64,000 bases of DNA from Acetivibrio cellulolyticus CD2 (GTDB taxonomy: Bacteria > Bacillota > Clostridia > Acetivibrionales > Acetivibrionaceae), in contig NZ_JH556659.1 of assembly GCF_000179595.2 (NCBI RefSeq), positions 477,016 through 541,015 of the forward strand, read 5' to 3'. The notes under the pieces are model-generated. The model did not search any database. It was given only the letters and a program-made list of their open reading frames with translations, and was not told where the DNA came from. A program made the position numbers and the translations under genes. Each line of letters begins with the position of its first letter. Position 1 is the stretch's first letter. This document shows positions 17,509 to 26,832 of the stretch, in pieces.

Positions 17509-19006
17509 ACGTTTTTTTTATAATTCAATTTCAACAGCCTTTTATCAAATAGTGTTAATGTTAGCGGGATTCATTACACCCCGCATTATATTGAAGTACT
17601 ATGGGTCTGAAATTAATGGCATTGTATCTTCGGTCAATCAATTTATTATATATTTCAATTTAGTTGAAGCTGGGTTGTCTGGGGCAGCAACCTATGCTTT
17701 GTATAAGCCTTTGGGAGAAAAAAGGTATGAAGCAGTAAATGCAATTGTATCGGCAGCAAAGAAATTTTATACACAAGCAGGATATATATTTGTTTCATTA
17801 ACATTAGGTCTAGCTATATTTTATCCATTATATCTAAAGACAGAGTTATTAACTCCTGTTAATATGGGTCTACTAGTATTGATTTTAGGGGTTAATGGAG
17901 CGTTGGAATTTTTTACGCTTGCTAAGTATAGAGTGCTTTTAGCAGCTGATCAGAGATCCTATGTAATTTCTTTGGCTTCATTAATTCATATAGTGATCAA
18001 TACAATTATTGTTGTTATTTTTGGTTCAATGCAGGTAAATATAGTAATATTGAGAGCTATAGCGTTATTGTCCATTTTTACAAGATCATTTATATTGTTG
18101 ATATATACCAGGAAGAAATACCGATTCTTAGATTATAAAGAAGAACCTAATTACAATGCCTTGAATAAAAGGTGGGATGCTTTATATCTTCAAATACTTG
18201 GAGCTGTTCATACTGGGGCTCCGGTAGTGATATTGACACTGTTAACCCAAAACCTGAAGTTAGTCAGTGTGTATACTATATTTAATATGATTATCGGTGC
18301 TATTAATGGAATATTGGGGATTTTTGTTAGTGGCCTTTCTGCTTCATTCGGTGAAGTGATTGTAAAAAATGAGACAAATGTCCTTCGGAAGGCTTTCAGT
18401 GAGTTTGAGTTTGCTTACTATGGTTTGATAACTATTGCGTATTCAATTACGCTTATTACTCTTATGCCGTTTATTGGTATTTATACAAAGGGAATTACTG
18501 ATATTAATTATAATGAGCCGTTAATAGGCTTTTTATTTGTACTAAATGGGGTACTATATAATATAAAAACACCTCAGGGTATGTTAGTAATATCCGCTGG
18601 ATTATTTAAGGAAACAAAACTTCAAACAACGATACAAGGTGGTATTGCTGTATTATTGGGAATTATACTGACTCCGTTTTTGGGGATTGTTGGTGTGCTA
18701 GTCGCATCAATATTATCAAACCTGTACAGGGATATAGATTTGATTTTTTTTATTTCCAGACATCTTACAAAATTATCTCCAAAAAGCACTTTCTATAGAA
18801 TTTTACGTATGCTGATTGCAATTGTAATAATTTATCTTCCGTTTTTATTCATTGAGTTTAGTACGGCTGGTTATTTTTTATGGATACTCTTTGCAACAAT
18901 TATTTCTATATATGCAGTAGGTGTGGTTATTTTAACAAATCTGATTTTTGAAAAGAGTACTATGCAAGACATGGTAACTAGAGTTATAAGGATGGTGAGA
19001 CGGTGA
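17495..19006 (+). CDS. Polysaccharide flippase (Wzx/MATE-type)
   Basis: A 503-residue membrane protein with about twelve to fourteen hydrophobic segments. The start MSRTRRFFYNSISTAFYQIV follows GGGGAT and overlaps the preceding stop; an upstream TTG frame has no ribosome site. The basic N-terminus, then MLAGFITPRIILKYYGSEINGI and a second half beginning near GVLYNIKTPQGMLVISAG, match the MOP/Wzx family that moves lipid-linked repeat units outward. Its presence with Wzy and Wzz defines the pathway as Wzx/Wzy-dependent. It overlaps the following gene by four bases. Confidence 0.88.
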   Translation: MSRTRRFFYNSISTAFYQIVLMLAGFITPRIILKYYGSEINGIVSSVNQFIIYFNLVEAGLSGAATYALYKPLGEKRYEAVNAIVSAAKKFYTQAGYIFVSLTLGLAIFYPLYLKTELLTPVNMGLLVLILGVNGALEFFTLAKYRVLLAADQRSYVISLASLIHIVINTIIVVIFGSMQVNIVILRAIALLSIFTRSFILLIYTRKKYRFLDYKEEPNYNALNKRWDALYLQILGAVHTGAPVVILTLLTQNLKLVSVYTIFNMIIGAINGILGIFVSGLSASFGEVIVKNETNVLRKAFSEFEFAYYGLITIAYSITLITLMPFIGIYTKGITDINYNEPLIGFLFVLNGVLYNIKTPQGMLVISAGLFKETKLQTTIQGGIAVLLGIILTPFLGIVGVLVASILSNLYRDIDLIFFISRHLTKLSPKSTFYRILRMLIAIVIIYLPFLFIEFSTAGYFLWILFATIISIYAVGVVILTNLIFEKSTMQDMVTRVIRMVRR

Positions 19007-20157
19007 TCAGTGTTTTCGATAATAAAGTAGAATGTTGTGGTTGTTCAGCGTGCAAAAATATATGTCCAACTAATGCAATTAAAATGTCATTAGATGATGA
19101 AGGTTTTATGTATCCTGAGATTAATCAAGAATTATGCAGTAATTGTGGATTGTGTAGAAAAGTATGCCCAATGCAAAATTCAGATGAGTCTGAAATAAAT
19201 ATTGAAGTTTATGGATGTAAAAATAAAGATGTGGATGAAAAGCTCAATAGTTCATCGGGAGGTATGTTTTCTATAATTTCAAGGTATATCCTTGATAATG
19301 AAGGAGTTGTATTTGGAGCTGCTTTTGATTCGAAATTTCGAGTTGAGCATTTAGGAATTGATGCAATCCATGACTTAGATCGTTTAAGACGGTCGAAATA
19401 TGTTCAGAGTGATATAGGAAATACTTATAAAGAAGTAAAGGAAGTTTTAGCGTTGGGAAGAAAAGTACTTTTTTCAGGAACACCCTGCCAAATTGCAGGG
19501 TTAAAAAATTATATCAAGGGAAAAAATGAAAACCTATACTTAATAGATGTTATATGTCATGGGGTACCATCTCCTCAAATTTTCGAAAAGTATCTTGAAT
19601 ACCTGTCGAAGAATTATGGCAGTAAAATAAAAAGTATAAATTTTTGTGCGAAAGAATTATCAATAAAAGCGTTGAAAATTAACTTTATAAACGGAAAAGT
19701 CTATCTAAAAAATGCAACCGAAGATTACTATTATAAAGCATTTTCAAATAATGTCATGCTAAGGCCTTCTTGTTATAATTGCAAGCATAATAATTTCAGA
19801 AGCTGCAGTGATATATCTTTGGCTGATTATTGGGGCGCATCAGAGCGATTCGAAAATTATCAGGAAAAAACAGAAGGGGTTTCACTAGCGATTATCAAGA
19901 CAACAAAAGGTAAAGAACTGTTTGAGTTAATAAATGATAAAATGGAATTTGTTGAAACGACACTGGAACATGCAATAAAGGGTAATCCCAATATTACAAG
20001 TCCAAGTATGGTAAACAAAAACAGAGAAGCTTTCTTCAAGGATTATGAAAACAAAGTTGAAATTGCAAAGTTGTTGAAAAAGTATACAAAAGTTAACCCT
20101 ATAAAAAAGATTCTACCTAAACTAAAATATGAGTTAAGCAAAATTCGAAATAATTAA
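19003..20157 (+). CDS. FrhB-like Fe-S protein (coenzyme F420 hydrogenase/dehydrogenase beta family) of polysaccharide loci
   Basis: A 384-residue protein with two N-terminal 4Fe-4S motifs (CCGCSACKNICPTNAI and CSNCGLCRKVCPM) followed by a FrhB-type domain with SSGGMFSIIS, FSGTPCQIAGL, VCHGVPSP and the Cys pair region RPSCYNCKHN. Homologues recur next to polysaccharide pyruvyl transferases in bacterial capsule clusters, where the substrate is unknown; the archaeal relatives handle F420 or flavin. It is the last gene of the operon and overlaps wzx by four bases with a GTG start. A redox step on a sugar or carrier is inferred, not shown. Confidence 0.82.
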   Translation: MISVFDNKVECCGCSACKNICPTNAIKMSLDDEGFMYPEINQELCSNCGLCRKVCPMQNSDESEINIEVYGCKNKDVDEKLNSSSGGMFSIISRYILDNEGVVFGAAFDSKFRVEHLGIDAIHDLDRLRRSKYVQSDIGNTYKEVKEVLALGRKVLFSGTPCQIAGLKNYIKGKNENLYLIDVICHGVPSPQIFEKYLEYLSKNYGSKIKSINFCAKELSIKALKINFINGKVYLKNATEDYYYKAFSNNVMLRPSCYNCKHNNFRSCSDISLADYWGASERFENYQEKTEGVSLAIIKTTKGKELFELINDKMEFVETTLEHAIKGNPNITSPSMVNKNREAFFKDYENKVEIAKLLKKYTKVNPIKKILPKLKYELSKIRNN

Positions 20158-20589
20158 TGCTATTCTATAGAAATATGTATAAATGACAATACCCCAAATT
20201 AGCAAGACAAGTTTTTGGTTGCGCTGAGTTAGGGGCTCCTTTCTTTGTTTGTACTCTATGTTTCACTGTTGCGTAATGACATTTATTGTATTGGCAAATG
20301 ATTGACAAAGTTGCTTAAATGCGTTATAATTTCTGAATTGTGATAATAGGTGAGAATTGTCAAAAATGAAATGTAGGCTCAATTTGAAATGCACAATGTA
20401 GGAGCAGGAGAAGCTTACTTATTTACATTAGGAAAGCCAAGTTTGATGGTTCTTTTACGGAATGATATGGAGCATTTTTATAGGATTCTATGAATGGTTT
20501 AGGACAATTCCATTTTAATAAAGAAGTTATATACATATTTGTACACATAAATGCAGAGATTTATAGTGTTACGCATGGAGGTATAATAG
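20158..20589 (+). promoter_or_regulatory. leuS leader with consensus sigma-A promoter
   Basis: This 432-base gap holds a near-perfect promoter: TTGACA at 20302-20307, a 17-base spacer, and TATAAT at 20325-20330. Transcription would start near 20337 and give a leader of about 250 bases before leuS. I found no T-box signature (no GGGTGG-ACCGCG-type antiterminator box), although T-boxes are common before clostridial leuS. The leader contains a 34-codon ORF (20389-20493) with six Leu codons. No clear terminator for the polysaccharide operon is visible upstream. Confidence 0.7.
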
Positions 20590-22992
20590 ATGAAACATGA
20601 GTTTAAAGACATAGAAGCTAAATGGCAAAAGAAATGGGAAGAAGCGAATGTTTTTCAGGCAGTAGATAATAGTGAAAAAACTAAGTTTTACGCATTGGTA
20701 GAGTTTCCGTATCCTAGTGGAGCTGGTATGCATGTAGGACATATTAAGGCATATTCTGGTCTGGAGGTTGTTTCCAGGAAGCGTAGGATGGAGGGATACA
20801 ACGTCCTTTTCCCAATCGGGTTTGATGCTTTTGGATTACCAACTGAAAATTATGCTATAAAGACAGGAATGCATCCAAGGGTAATTACGGATAAGAATAT
20901 TGTAAAGTTTACTGAACAGCTTAAGCGCGTAGGATTTTCATTTGATTGGTCACGTGTGATAGATACCACTGATGAAGATTATTATAAATGGACACAGTGG
21001 ATTTTCCTTAAGATGTTTGAAAAGGGTCTTGTCTTCCGCAATACAGCACTAGTAAATTATTGTCCATCATGTAAGGTTGTTTTATCTAACGAAGACAGCC
21101 AGGGTGGCAAGTGCGATATCTGCCACAGTGATGTTGTACAGAAATCTAAAGATGTTTGGTATCTGCGTATTACTGAGTATTCGGAAAAGCTTCTGCAAGG
21201 TCTTGAAGAGGTTGACTATCTGCCAAATATCAAGCAGCAGCAAATGAATTGGATCGGTAAATCTACAGGTGCTTTTGTTAATTTTTTAATAGACGGTAAA
21301 GAGGATAAGCTTCGTGTTTATACCACTCGCCCTGATACTTTGTTTGGTGTGACATTCATGGTAATGGCACCTGAGAATCCGCTTATTGATAAATATGCCG
21401 GTGAAATTACCAATATGAAAGAAGTTGAAGAATACCGCAATGTATGTGCTAAAAAGACTGAATTTGAGCGTACACAACTGGTAAAGGAAAAGACCGGTGT
21501 ATGTCTTAAAGGTATAAGCGCAGTGAACCCACTGACTGGAAAGTGCATTCCAATTTACATAGCTGACTATGTAATGATGGGTTACGGTACTGGCGCAATC
21601 ATGGCTGTTCCTGCACATGATGAACGTGACTATGAGTTCGCAAAAAAGTTTGGAATAGATATCATTGAAGTTATAAAAGGCGGAGATATCTCTAAGGCTG
21701 CATATACCAGTGATGGTGAGATGATTAACTCCGAATTCTTAAATGGATATACAAATAAAAAAGAGTCCATAGACAGAGTAATTGAAGAAATTAAGAAGCT
21801 CGGTATTGGTGAAGCTGGAGTGCAGTATAAGATGAAGGACTGGGCGTTTAATCGTCAGAGATATTGGGGTGAACCTATTCCTATCATTCATTGTCCGCAG
21901 TGTGGTGTAGTTCCTGTTCCATATGAAGAATTGCCTTTGCGTTTACCGAATGTGGAAAATTTCGAACCTGGTTTGGAAGGTGAATCACCTCTTGCCAAGA
22001 TAGATTCTTTTGTAAACTGCACTTGTCCAAAGTGCCATGGAGCTGCAAAACGTGAAACGGATACAATGCCCCAGTGGGCAGGTTCTTCATGGTATTTCCT
22101 GCGGTACATAGATCCGCATAATGAAGATGCTTTGATAAATGAGGAAAAATTAAAATATTGGATGCCTGTTGATTGGTACAATGGCGGTATGGAACATGTT
22201 ACCCGCCATATGATATACTCTCGTTTTTGGCATCACTTTTTGTATGATATAGGTGTGGTTAATACTCCTGAACCATATGCTAAACGTACTGCGCAAGGTC
22301 TGATACTAGGACCTGACGGTGAGAAAATGAGTAAATCCAAGGGTAACGTCGTCGATCCGTTAGACGTAGTTGATGTGTTCGGTGCTGATGTGTTGCGTAC
22401 GTATGTCCTTTTTATGGGTGATTATGCTTCTGCTGCACCATGGAGTGATAGTTCCGTGAGAGGTTGTAAACGGTTCCTTGAACGTGTAGCAAATTTATAT
22501 GATATTGCTAATGGAGAAGGATTTACACCGGAATTGGAAACAATTTTCAACAAGACTATCAAGAAGGTTTCAAATGACATTGAAGAAATGAAGTTCAACA
22601 CAGCAATTGCAGCTTTGATGGGGTTGATTAATGAGATTTTTGATCATGGTTCTCTCACAAAGGACGAGCTTATCATTTTTATTAAATTGCTTTGCCCGGT
22701 TGCACCGCATATATGTGAGGAAATTTGGGAGAAAATTGGAGGAAAAGGCTTCCTGGCCTTGGCATCCTGGCCGGAATATGATGAAGCAAAGACTGTAGAT
22801 GCAACTTTAGAAATTGCAGTTCAGGTAAACGGTAAACTTCGCGGAACTGTTACACTTCCATTGGATTGCTCACAGGATGAAGCGTTGACAAATGCCAAGA
22901 AAGTTCCTGATATTGTACCTTTCATTGAAGGTAAGAGTATTGTGAAAGAAATTTATGTTCCTAATAAGATTATCAACATTGTAGTGAAGTAA
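20590..22992 (+). CDS. leuS: Leucyl-tRNA synthetase
   Basis: An 800-residue class I synthetase of normal bacterial length. The HIGH motif is HVGH (residues 48-51) and the second signature is KMSKS (579-583). A zinc ribbon with Cys 158, 161, 175 and 178 and the CP1 editing domain (about 220-415, TTRPDTLFGVTFMVMAPE) are present, as is the leucine-specific segment SSWYFLRYIDPHN. It charges tRNA-Leu with leucine in the cytoplasm. The start follows GGAGG by nine bases. The gene stands alone between its own promoter and a terminator. Confidence 0.97.
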   Translation: MKHEFKDIEAKWQKKWEEANVFQAVDNSEKTKFYALVEFPYPSGAGMHVGHIKAYSGLEVVSRKRRMEGYNVLFPIGFDAFGLPTENYAIKTGMHPRVITDKNIVKFTEQLKRVGFSFDWSRVIDTTDEDYYKWTQWIFLKMFEKGLVFRNTALVNYCPSCKVVLSNEDSQGGKCDICHSDVVQKSKDVWYLRITEYSEKLLQGLEEVDYLPNIKQQQMNWIGKSTGAFVNFLIDGKEDKLRVYTTRPDTLFGVTFMVMAPENPLIDKYAGEITNMKEVEEYRNVCAKKTEFERTQLVKEKTGVCLKGISAVNPLTGKCIPIYIADYVMMGYGTGAIMAVPAHDERDYEFAKKFGIDIIEVIKGGDISKAAYTSDGEMINSEFLNGYTNKKESIDRVIEEIKKLGIGEAGVQYKMKDWAFNRQRYWGEPIPIIHCPQCGVVPVPYEELPLRLPNVENFEPGLEGESPLAKIDSFVNCTCPKCHGAAKRETDTMPQWAGSSWYFLRYIDPHNEDALINEEKLKYWMPVDWYNGGMEHVTRHMIYSRFWHHFLYDIGVVNTPEPYAKRTAQGLILGPDGEKMSKSKGNVVDPLDVVDVFGADVLRTYVLFMGDYASAAPWSDSSVRGCKRFLERVANLYDIANGEGFTPELETIFNKTIKKVSNDIEEMKFNTAIAALMGLINEIFDHGSLTKDELIIFIKLLCPVAPHICEEIWEKIGGKGFLALASWPEYDEAKTVDATLEIAVQVNGKLRGTVTLPLDCSQDEALTNAKKVPDIVPFIEGKSIVKEIYVPNKIINIVVK

Positions 22993-23095
22993 ACAATGAG
23001 TATGAATATTTGGTAAAATCCTAAGTATGGCTCTTGATGAGTGGAAATTTATTTATAATATCATACTGATGTTTACAGCAAAATGACATGAAAAT

Positions 23096-23139
23096 GCCCT
23101 TAATCTGTTGAAAAAACAGGCTTTGGGCTTTTTATTTTT
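23096..23139 (+). terminator. Terminator after leuS
   Basis: GCCC and CTGTT arms pair with AACAG and GGGC around a GAAA-type loop, with an internal bulge, and are followed by a run of T (TTTTTATTTTT). It lies about 100 bases after the leuS stop. Confidence 0.65.
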
Positions 23140-23174
23140 CAAAAATTATTCTGTTACAAGGCACAAGTAACTTA

Positions 23175-23203
23175 TTGATAAATGAAGGTAAATAGTTCAT
23201 AAT
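23175..23203 (+). promoter_or_regulatory. Candidate promoter of the ZIP transporter gene
   Basis: TTGATA at 23175-23180 and CATAAT at 23198-23203 are separated by 17 bases, and the gene starts 36 bases further on behind GGGAGGAGA. I see no clear metal-regulator operator overlapping it. Confidence 0.5.
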
Positions 23204-23238
23204 ATACTCAATAACAACTGGGAGGAGAATAAAATATA

Positions 23239-24051
23239 GTGTTGATTGAAAATGTTTTACTGGCTTTTGGACTTACTCTGTTTGCAGGTCTTTCAACAGG
23301 AATTGGAGGACTGGTTGCTTTTATATACAGGAGAACAAATACAAAACTTTTATCCGTGGTTCTTGGCTTTTCAGCGGGTGTAATGATTTACGTATCCTTT
23401 GTTGAGATTTTGGATCAAGCTAAACATTATCTGACTTCTACTATGGGAGACAGGCTGGGAATATGGATAACCGTTGCAGGATTCTTTGGGGGTATGTTTT
23501 TAATTGCAATTATTGATAAACTGATTCCTTCCTATGAAAACCCTCATGAGTCCCATAAGCTAGAGGAAATGGATGTCTGCAGTGTAGACAACAAAAGCGT
23601 GAAACTATTGAGAACAGGGTTGTTAACTGCTCTAGCCATAACAATACATAACTTTCCTGAAGGCCTTGCTACTTTTACTTCGGCTGTAACGGAACCAAAG
23701 CTTGGAATAGCTATTGCAATTGCTGTTGCAATACATAATGTCCCTGAAGGTATTGCGGTGTCTATACCTATTTATTGTGCAACAGGGAGCAGAAAACGTG
23801 CATTCGGTTTGTCTTTGTTGTCGGGTTTTTCCGAACCGTTGGGAGCATTAATTGGATTTCTCATATTGATGCCTATTTTGAATGATCTTGTGTTTGGAAT
23901 ATTGTTTGCAGCTATTGCAGGGATTATGGTTTTTATATCGTTGGATGAGCTGCTGCCTACAGCAAGGGAATATGGAGAACATCACTTATCCATGTATGGA
24001 GTGATAGGTGGTATGATTGTAATGGCGTTGAGTTTGATCTTATTTGTATAA
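23239..24051 (+). CDS. ZIP-family divalent metal transporter (ZupT-like)
   Basis: A 270-residue membrane protein with about eight helices. The two metal-site signatures of ZIP transporters are present: HNFPEGLATF (from residue 137) and HNVPEGIAVS (from 166), with a Glu-containing SGFSEPLGALIG helix. A His-containing variable loop (NPHESHKLEEMD) lies at about residues 100-115. ZupT proteins import zinc and other divalent metals into the cytoplasm. The start is GTG with TTG directly after it. It seems to be a single-gene unit with its own promoter. Confidence 0.9.
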   Translation: MLIENVLLAFGLTLFAGLSTGIGGLVAFIYRRTNTKLLSVVLGFSAGVMIYVSFVEILDQAKHYLTSTMGDRLGIWITVAGFFGGMFLIAIIDKLIPSYENPHESHKLEEMDVCSVDNKSVKLLRTGLLTALAITIHNFPEGLATFTSAVTEPKLGIAIAIAVAIHNVPEGIAVSIPIYCATGSRKRAFGLSLLSGFSEPLGALIGFLILMPILNDLVFGILFAAIAGIMVFISLDELLPTAREYGEHHLSMYGVIGGMIVMALSLILFV

Positions 24052-24092
24052 AAATATGTAGGAAATTTGGCTAATTTAAAGGGGTTTTTAGT

Positions 24093-25943
24093 ATGGAGAA
24101 AATGAAAGAATCTTTCCCATCAAAACTAAAGAGATTCCTATTTAACAAGAAGATATCTGTTACTGGTATTTTAGAAGTTATTTTGCTTTTTTCAAGTGTA
24201 TTTACTATTGGGGGCTTTTTTAGCAGATATACATGGTACTTTGACATATTTTCTCACTTTCGTTTTCAATATTTTGTGTTTTTCTTTGTTATAACCCTAT
24301 TATGTATACTGCAGAAGAAGTGGAAGGTATTTTTGGTTTCTTTGATACTGTGTGTTATAAACTTAATACAGATAGTACCTATATATGTTCCTTACGGAAG
24401 TTTGGATACTTTACAGCCAGACAATTCACGTGATTTGAAAATTGTTCATTTTAACGTTCTCACCAGTAACGGAGAGTATAAAAATGCTATAGAATATATA
24501 GATAAGAAGGATCCTGATATTGTTGTATTGAACGAGGTTAACAAAAGTTGGATTGATAAACTGAAATTATTTGAAAAGTATAAATATAGCGTTGTAGAGA
24601 CCAGGGATGATAATTTCGGAATAGCTCTATACAGCAAGATAGAACTACAAAATGCAAGGATAGAGTATTTTGGTGACGATGGTCTTCCTAGTGCTGTTGC
24701 GGAGTTTAATGTTGGAGATAATGAGGTGTCTATACTTGGAACACATCCGCTTACTCCTTCGGATAAGATAAGCTTTAATTCAAGAAACAAACAGTTTGAA
24801 TCACTTATTGAAAATAGGAATAGTTTCAGTAAGAGTATGGTTTTGTTTGGAGATTTGAATACCACGTCATGGTCATATGGCTTTAAGAATTTAGTTAAAG
24901 GTATGAACCTGTATGACTCCAGGCAGGGGCATGGTATTCAGTTTTCATGGCCAACGACAATACCAATATTATCGGTGCCCTTAGATCACTGCCTTGTCTC
25001 AAAGGATATAAAAGTGCTAAAGCGTGAAATGGGACCTAACCTTGGATCGGACCACCGTCCTCTCTACGTTGAACTGAGAATATCAAAGACCTCTCATACT
25101 GATGGTAATGATTATACTAAGAAATCTGATAAAGCCGATAAGTTAGAGGGTAAGCCGCAAGATACTGTTGAAGAACCTGTTATTGAGAGTATTATTAGAA
25201 CTGAGGGTTCTACTATACAGGATAGATTTAAGGTACCTGAGGGTTTTGAACGCATACAGGTTGCAGAGGGCTCTTTTGCAGAGTATTTAAGAAACCTGAC
25301 TTTAAAACCTCATGGCGCTGTCGTTCAGTACTTTGATGGCAGGAAAAAGGGAAGAGATGTATATGAGGCAGTAATAGATATAGATGTTGGAGAAAGAGAC
25401 CTTCAGCAATGTGCTGATGCTGTAATGCGGCTTAGAGCAGAGTACCTGTATGGTAAAAGGCTCTATGAAAAGATACATTTTAACTTTACAAATGGTTTTA
25501 AAGCCGATTATTCAAAATGGATGAATGGAAGCAGAATTGCAGTTAAAGGTAATGATACTTCTTGGGTGAAGAAAACTAATTATTCTGAAGAATATAAGGT
25601 TTTCAGGCAGTATATGGATATGGTTTTTTCATATGCGGGTACACTATCACTTGAAAAGGAAATGAATAAGGTGAATGTTGGAGAAATGGAGATAGGAGAT
25701 GTATTTATAAAAGGGGCATCACCTGGACATTGTGTAATCGTTGTAGATATGGCGGTAAACAAAACTACCGGAGAGAAGCTGTTCATGATAGCACAAGGCT
25801 ATATGCCTGCTCAGGACATTCATGTTTTGAAAAACTATAATGACCCGGGAATAAGCCCGTGGTACAGTACCGATTTTGGTGAAGTACTTGAAACCCCTGA
25901 GTGGACTTTCTATAAAGAACAGCTTATGAGATTTGGAGAATAA
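24093..25943 (+). CDS. Fusion: membrane-anchored endonuclease/exonuclease/phosphatase domain plus DUF4846
   Basis: A 616-residue protein with three N-terminal hydrophobic segments (about residues 20-105), then an EEP-superfamily domain (about 120-330) with the metal and catalytic motifs IVHFNVLTSN, VLNEV, FGDLNTT and GSDHRPL. After a charged Lys/Asp linker, residues about 365-616 form a DUF4846-like domain (KVPEGFERIQ, GDVFIKGASPGHCVIVVDMA). The EEP domain should be extracytoplasmic and may cleave phosphodiesters or phosphomonoesters, but the substrate is unknown. DUF4846 usually occurs alone, so the fusion is notable. It starts 41 bases after the ZIP gene behind AAAGGGG and is followed by a rhomboid protease. 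Confidence 0.82.
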   Translation: MEKMKESFPSKLKRFLFNKKISVTGILEVILLFSSVFTIGGFFSRYTWYFDIFSHFRFQYFVFFFVITLLCILQKKWKVFLVSLILCVINLIQIVPIYVPYGSLDTLQPDNSRDLKIVHFNVLTSNGEYKNAIEYIDKKDPDIVVLNEVNKSWIDKLKLFEKYKYSVVETRDDNFGIALYSKIELQNARIEYFGDDGLPSAVAEFNVGDNEVSILGTHPLTPSDKISFNSRNKQFESLIENRNSFSKSMVLFGDLNTTSWSYGFKNLVKGMNLYDSRQGHGIQFSWPTTIPILSVPLDHCLVSKDIKVLKREMGPNLGSDHRPLYVELRISKTSHTDGNDYTKKSDKADKLEGKPQDTVEEPVIESIIRTEGSTIQDRFKVPEGFERIQVAEGSFAEYLRNLTLKPHGAVVQYFDGRKKGRDVYEAVIDIDVGERDLQQCADAVMRLRAEYLYGKRLYEKIHFNFTNGFKADYSKWMNGSRIAVKGNDTSWVKKTNYSEEYKVFRQYMDMVFSYAGTLSLEKEMNKVNVGEMEIGDVFIKGASPGHCVIVVDMAVNKTTGEKLFMIAQGYMPAQDIHVLKNYNDPGISPWYSTDFGEVLETPEWTFYKEQLMRFGE

Positions 25944-25979
25944 GACGAAATTTATTTATGGAATGTGTGGAGGTTTGTC

Positions 25980-26546
25980 ATGCTTAAACGTTTTCATTAT
26001 AATGCCCCGGTTATACTGACTTATACAATTTTATCCTTTATAGTTTTAATTATTGGTGAAGCAACAAATTTTGCTTCTACACGCTTGCTTTTTTCAGTAT
26101 ATAGAGGAAGTCTTACCGATGTTTTCTTTTATTTCAGACTGTTTGGGCATGTATTGGGACATGCGGACTGGAATCACTACCTGAGCAATTTCCTTATCAT
26201 ACTTATAATTGGACCAATGCTTGAGGAAAAATACGGTTCAAAAAACTTATTTATAATGATTGCAACAACAGCACTTGTAACAGGCCTGTTGAATATTTTG
26301 TTATTTGACACAGGGCTGCTAGGGGCAAGTGGGATTGTATTTATGTTTATTTTGCTGGGGTCATTTGCTAATATCCAGAAGGGACGAATTCCAATAACCC
26401 TTATATTGGTGGTTGTTGTATACCTTGGAATGGAGTTTGCCGATGCCATATTTCAGAAAGATAATATTTCACAGCTTACACATATAGCTGGCGGTATTTT
26501 TGGGTGTATCTTCGGTTTTATGCTTCAGAGTGGCAGAAGGTCGTAG
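25980..26546 (+). CDS. Rhomboid-family intramembrane serine protease
   Basis: A 188-residue protein with about six membrane helices. ATG at 25980 follows GGAGG by six bases; an earlier in-frame GTG has no site. The rhomboid catalytic pair is visible as Ser 117 in GASG and His 168 in HIAGG, and HADWNHYLSNF corresponds to the conserved helix-2 HxxxxHxxxN region. Rhomboids cut membrane-spanning helices; the substrate here is unknown. It lies 36 bases downstream of the EEP-DUF4846 gene and is probably co-transcribed. Confidence 0.87.
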   Translation: MLKRFHYNAPVILTYTILSFIVLIIGEATNFASTRLLFSVYRGSLTDVFFYFRLFGHVLGHADWNHYLSNFLIILIIGPMLEEKYGSKNLFIMIATTALVTGLLNILLFDTGLLGASGIVFMFILLGSFANIQKGRIPITLILVVVVYLGMEFADAIFQKDNISQLTHIAGGIFGCIFGFMLQSGRRS

Positions 26547-26832
26547 GGTGGTTTTGTGTGACATTTTATCAGAAACTAAACAAAACTTGTTATTTCTATG
26601 TTATGTGTATTATGGTATAATTATTAAGTAGTACTAAAAATGCAACTTCGGTTATAATTTCACGGTCTAGCTTTGTTTGACCTGATTTTGTCTTTGTATT
26701 ATTGATAAAGGGTCAGGTTGTGAATCTCATTTTGGCAATTCATTTTAATATCAAGAAATGTGTTTATTCTTTACTTTCAACTTAATATCTTGAAGACTTA
26801 CAGGGAGTTTATTAACTTTTTGGGGTGATTTA
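26547..26832 (+). promoter_or_regulatory. Promoter and leader of the tandem histidine kinases
   Basis: This 286-base gap contains an extended -10 element TGGTATAAT (26613-26621) without a good -35 box, giving a leader of about 200 bases. An inverted repeat ACCTGA/TCAGGT with a long loop lies near 26681-26718. No terminator for the rhomboid gene is obvious. Confidence 0.45.

Noticed and set aside
20158-20301. Possible terminator of the polysaccharide operon (GAG/CTC hairpin before CTTTCTTTG)
   Set aside because: The stem is only about three to four base pairs, too weak to call.
20490-20600. 36-codon ORF reaching into the leuS start, with VTHGGII like a histidine-phosphatase motif
   Set aside because: It has no ribosome site and overlaps leuS; the motif match is too short to count.
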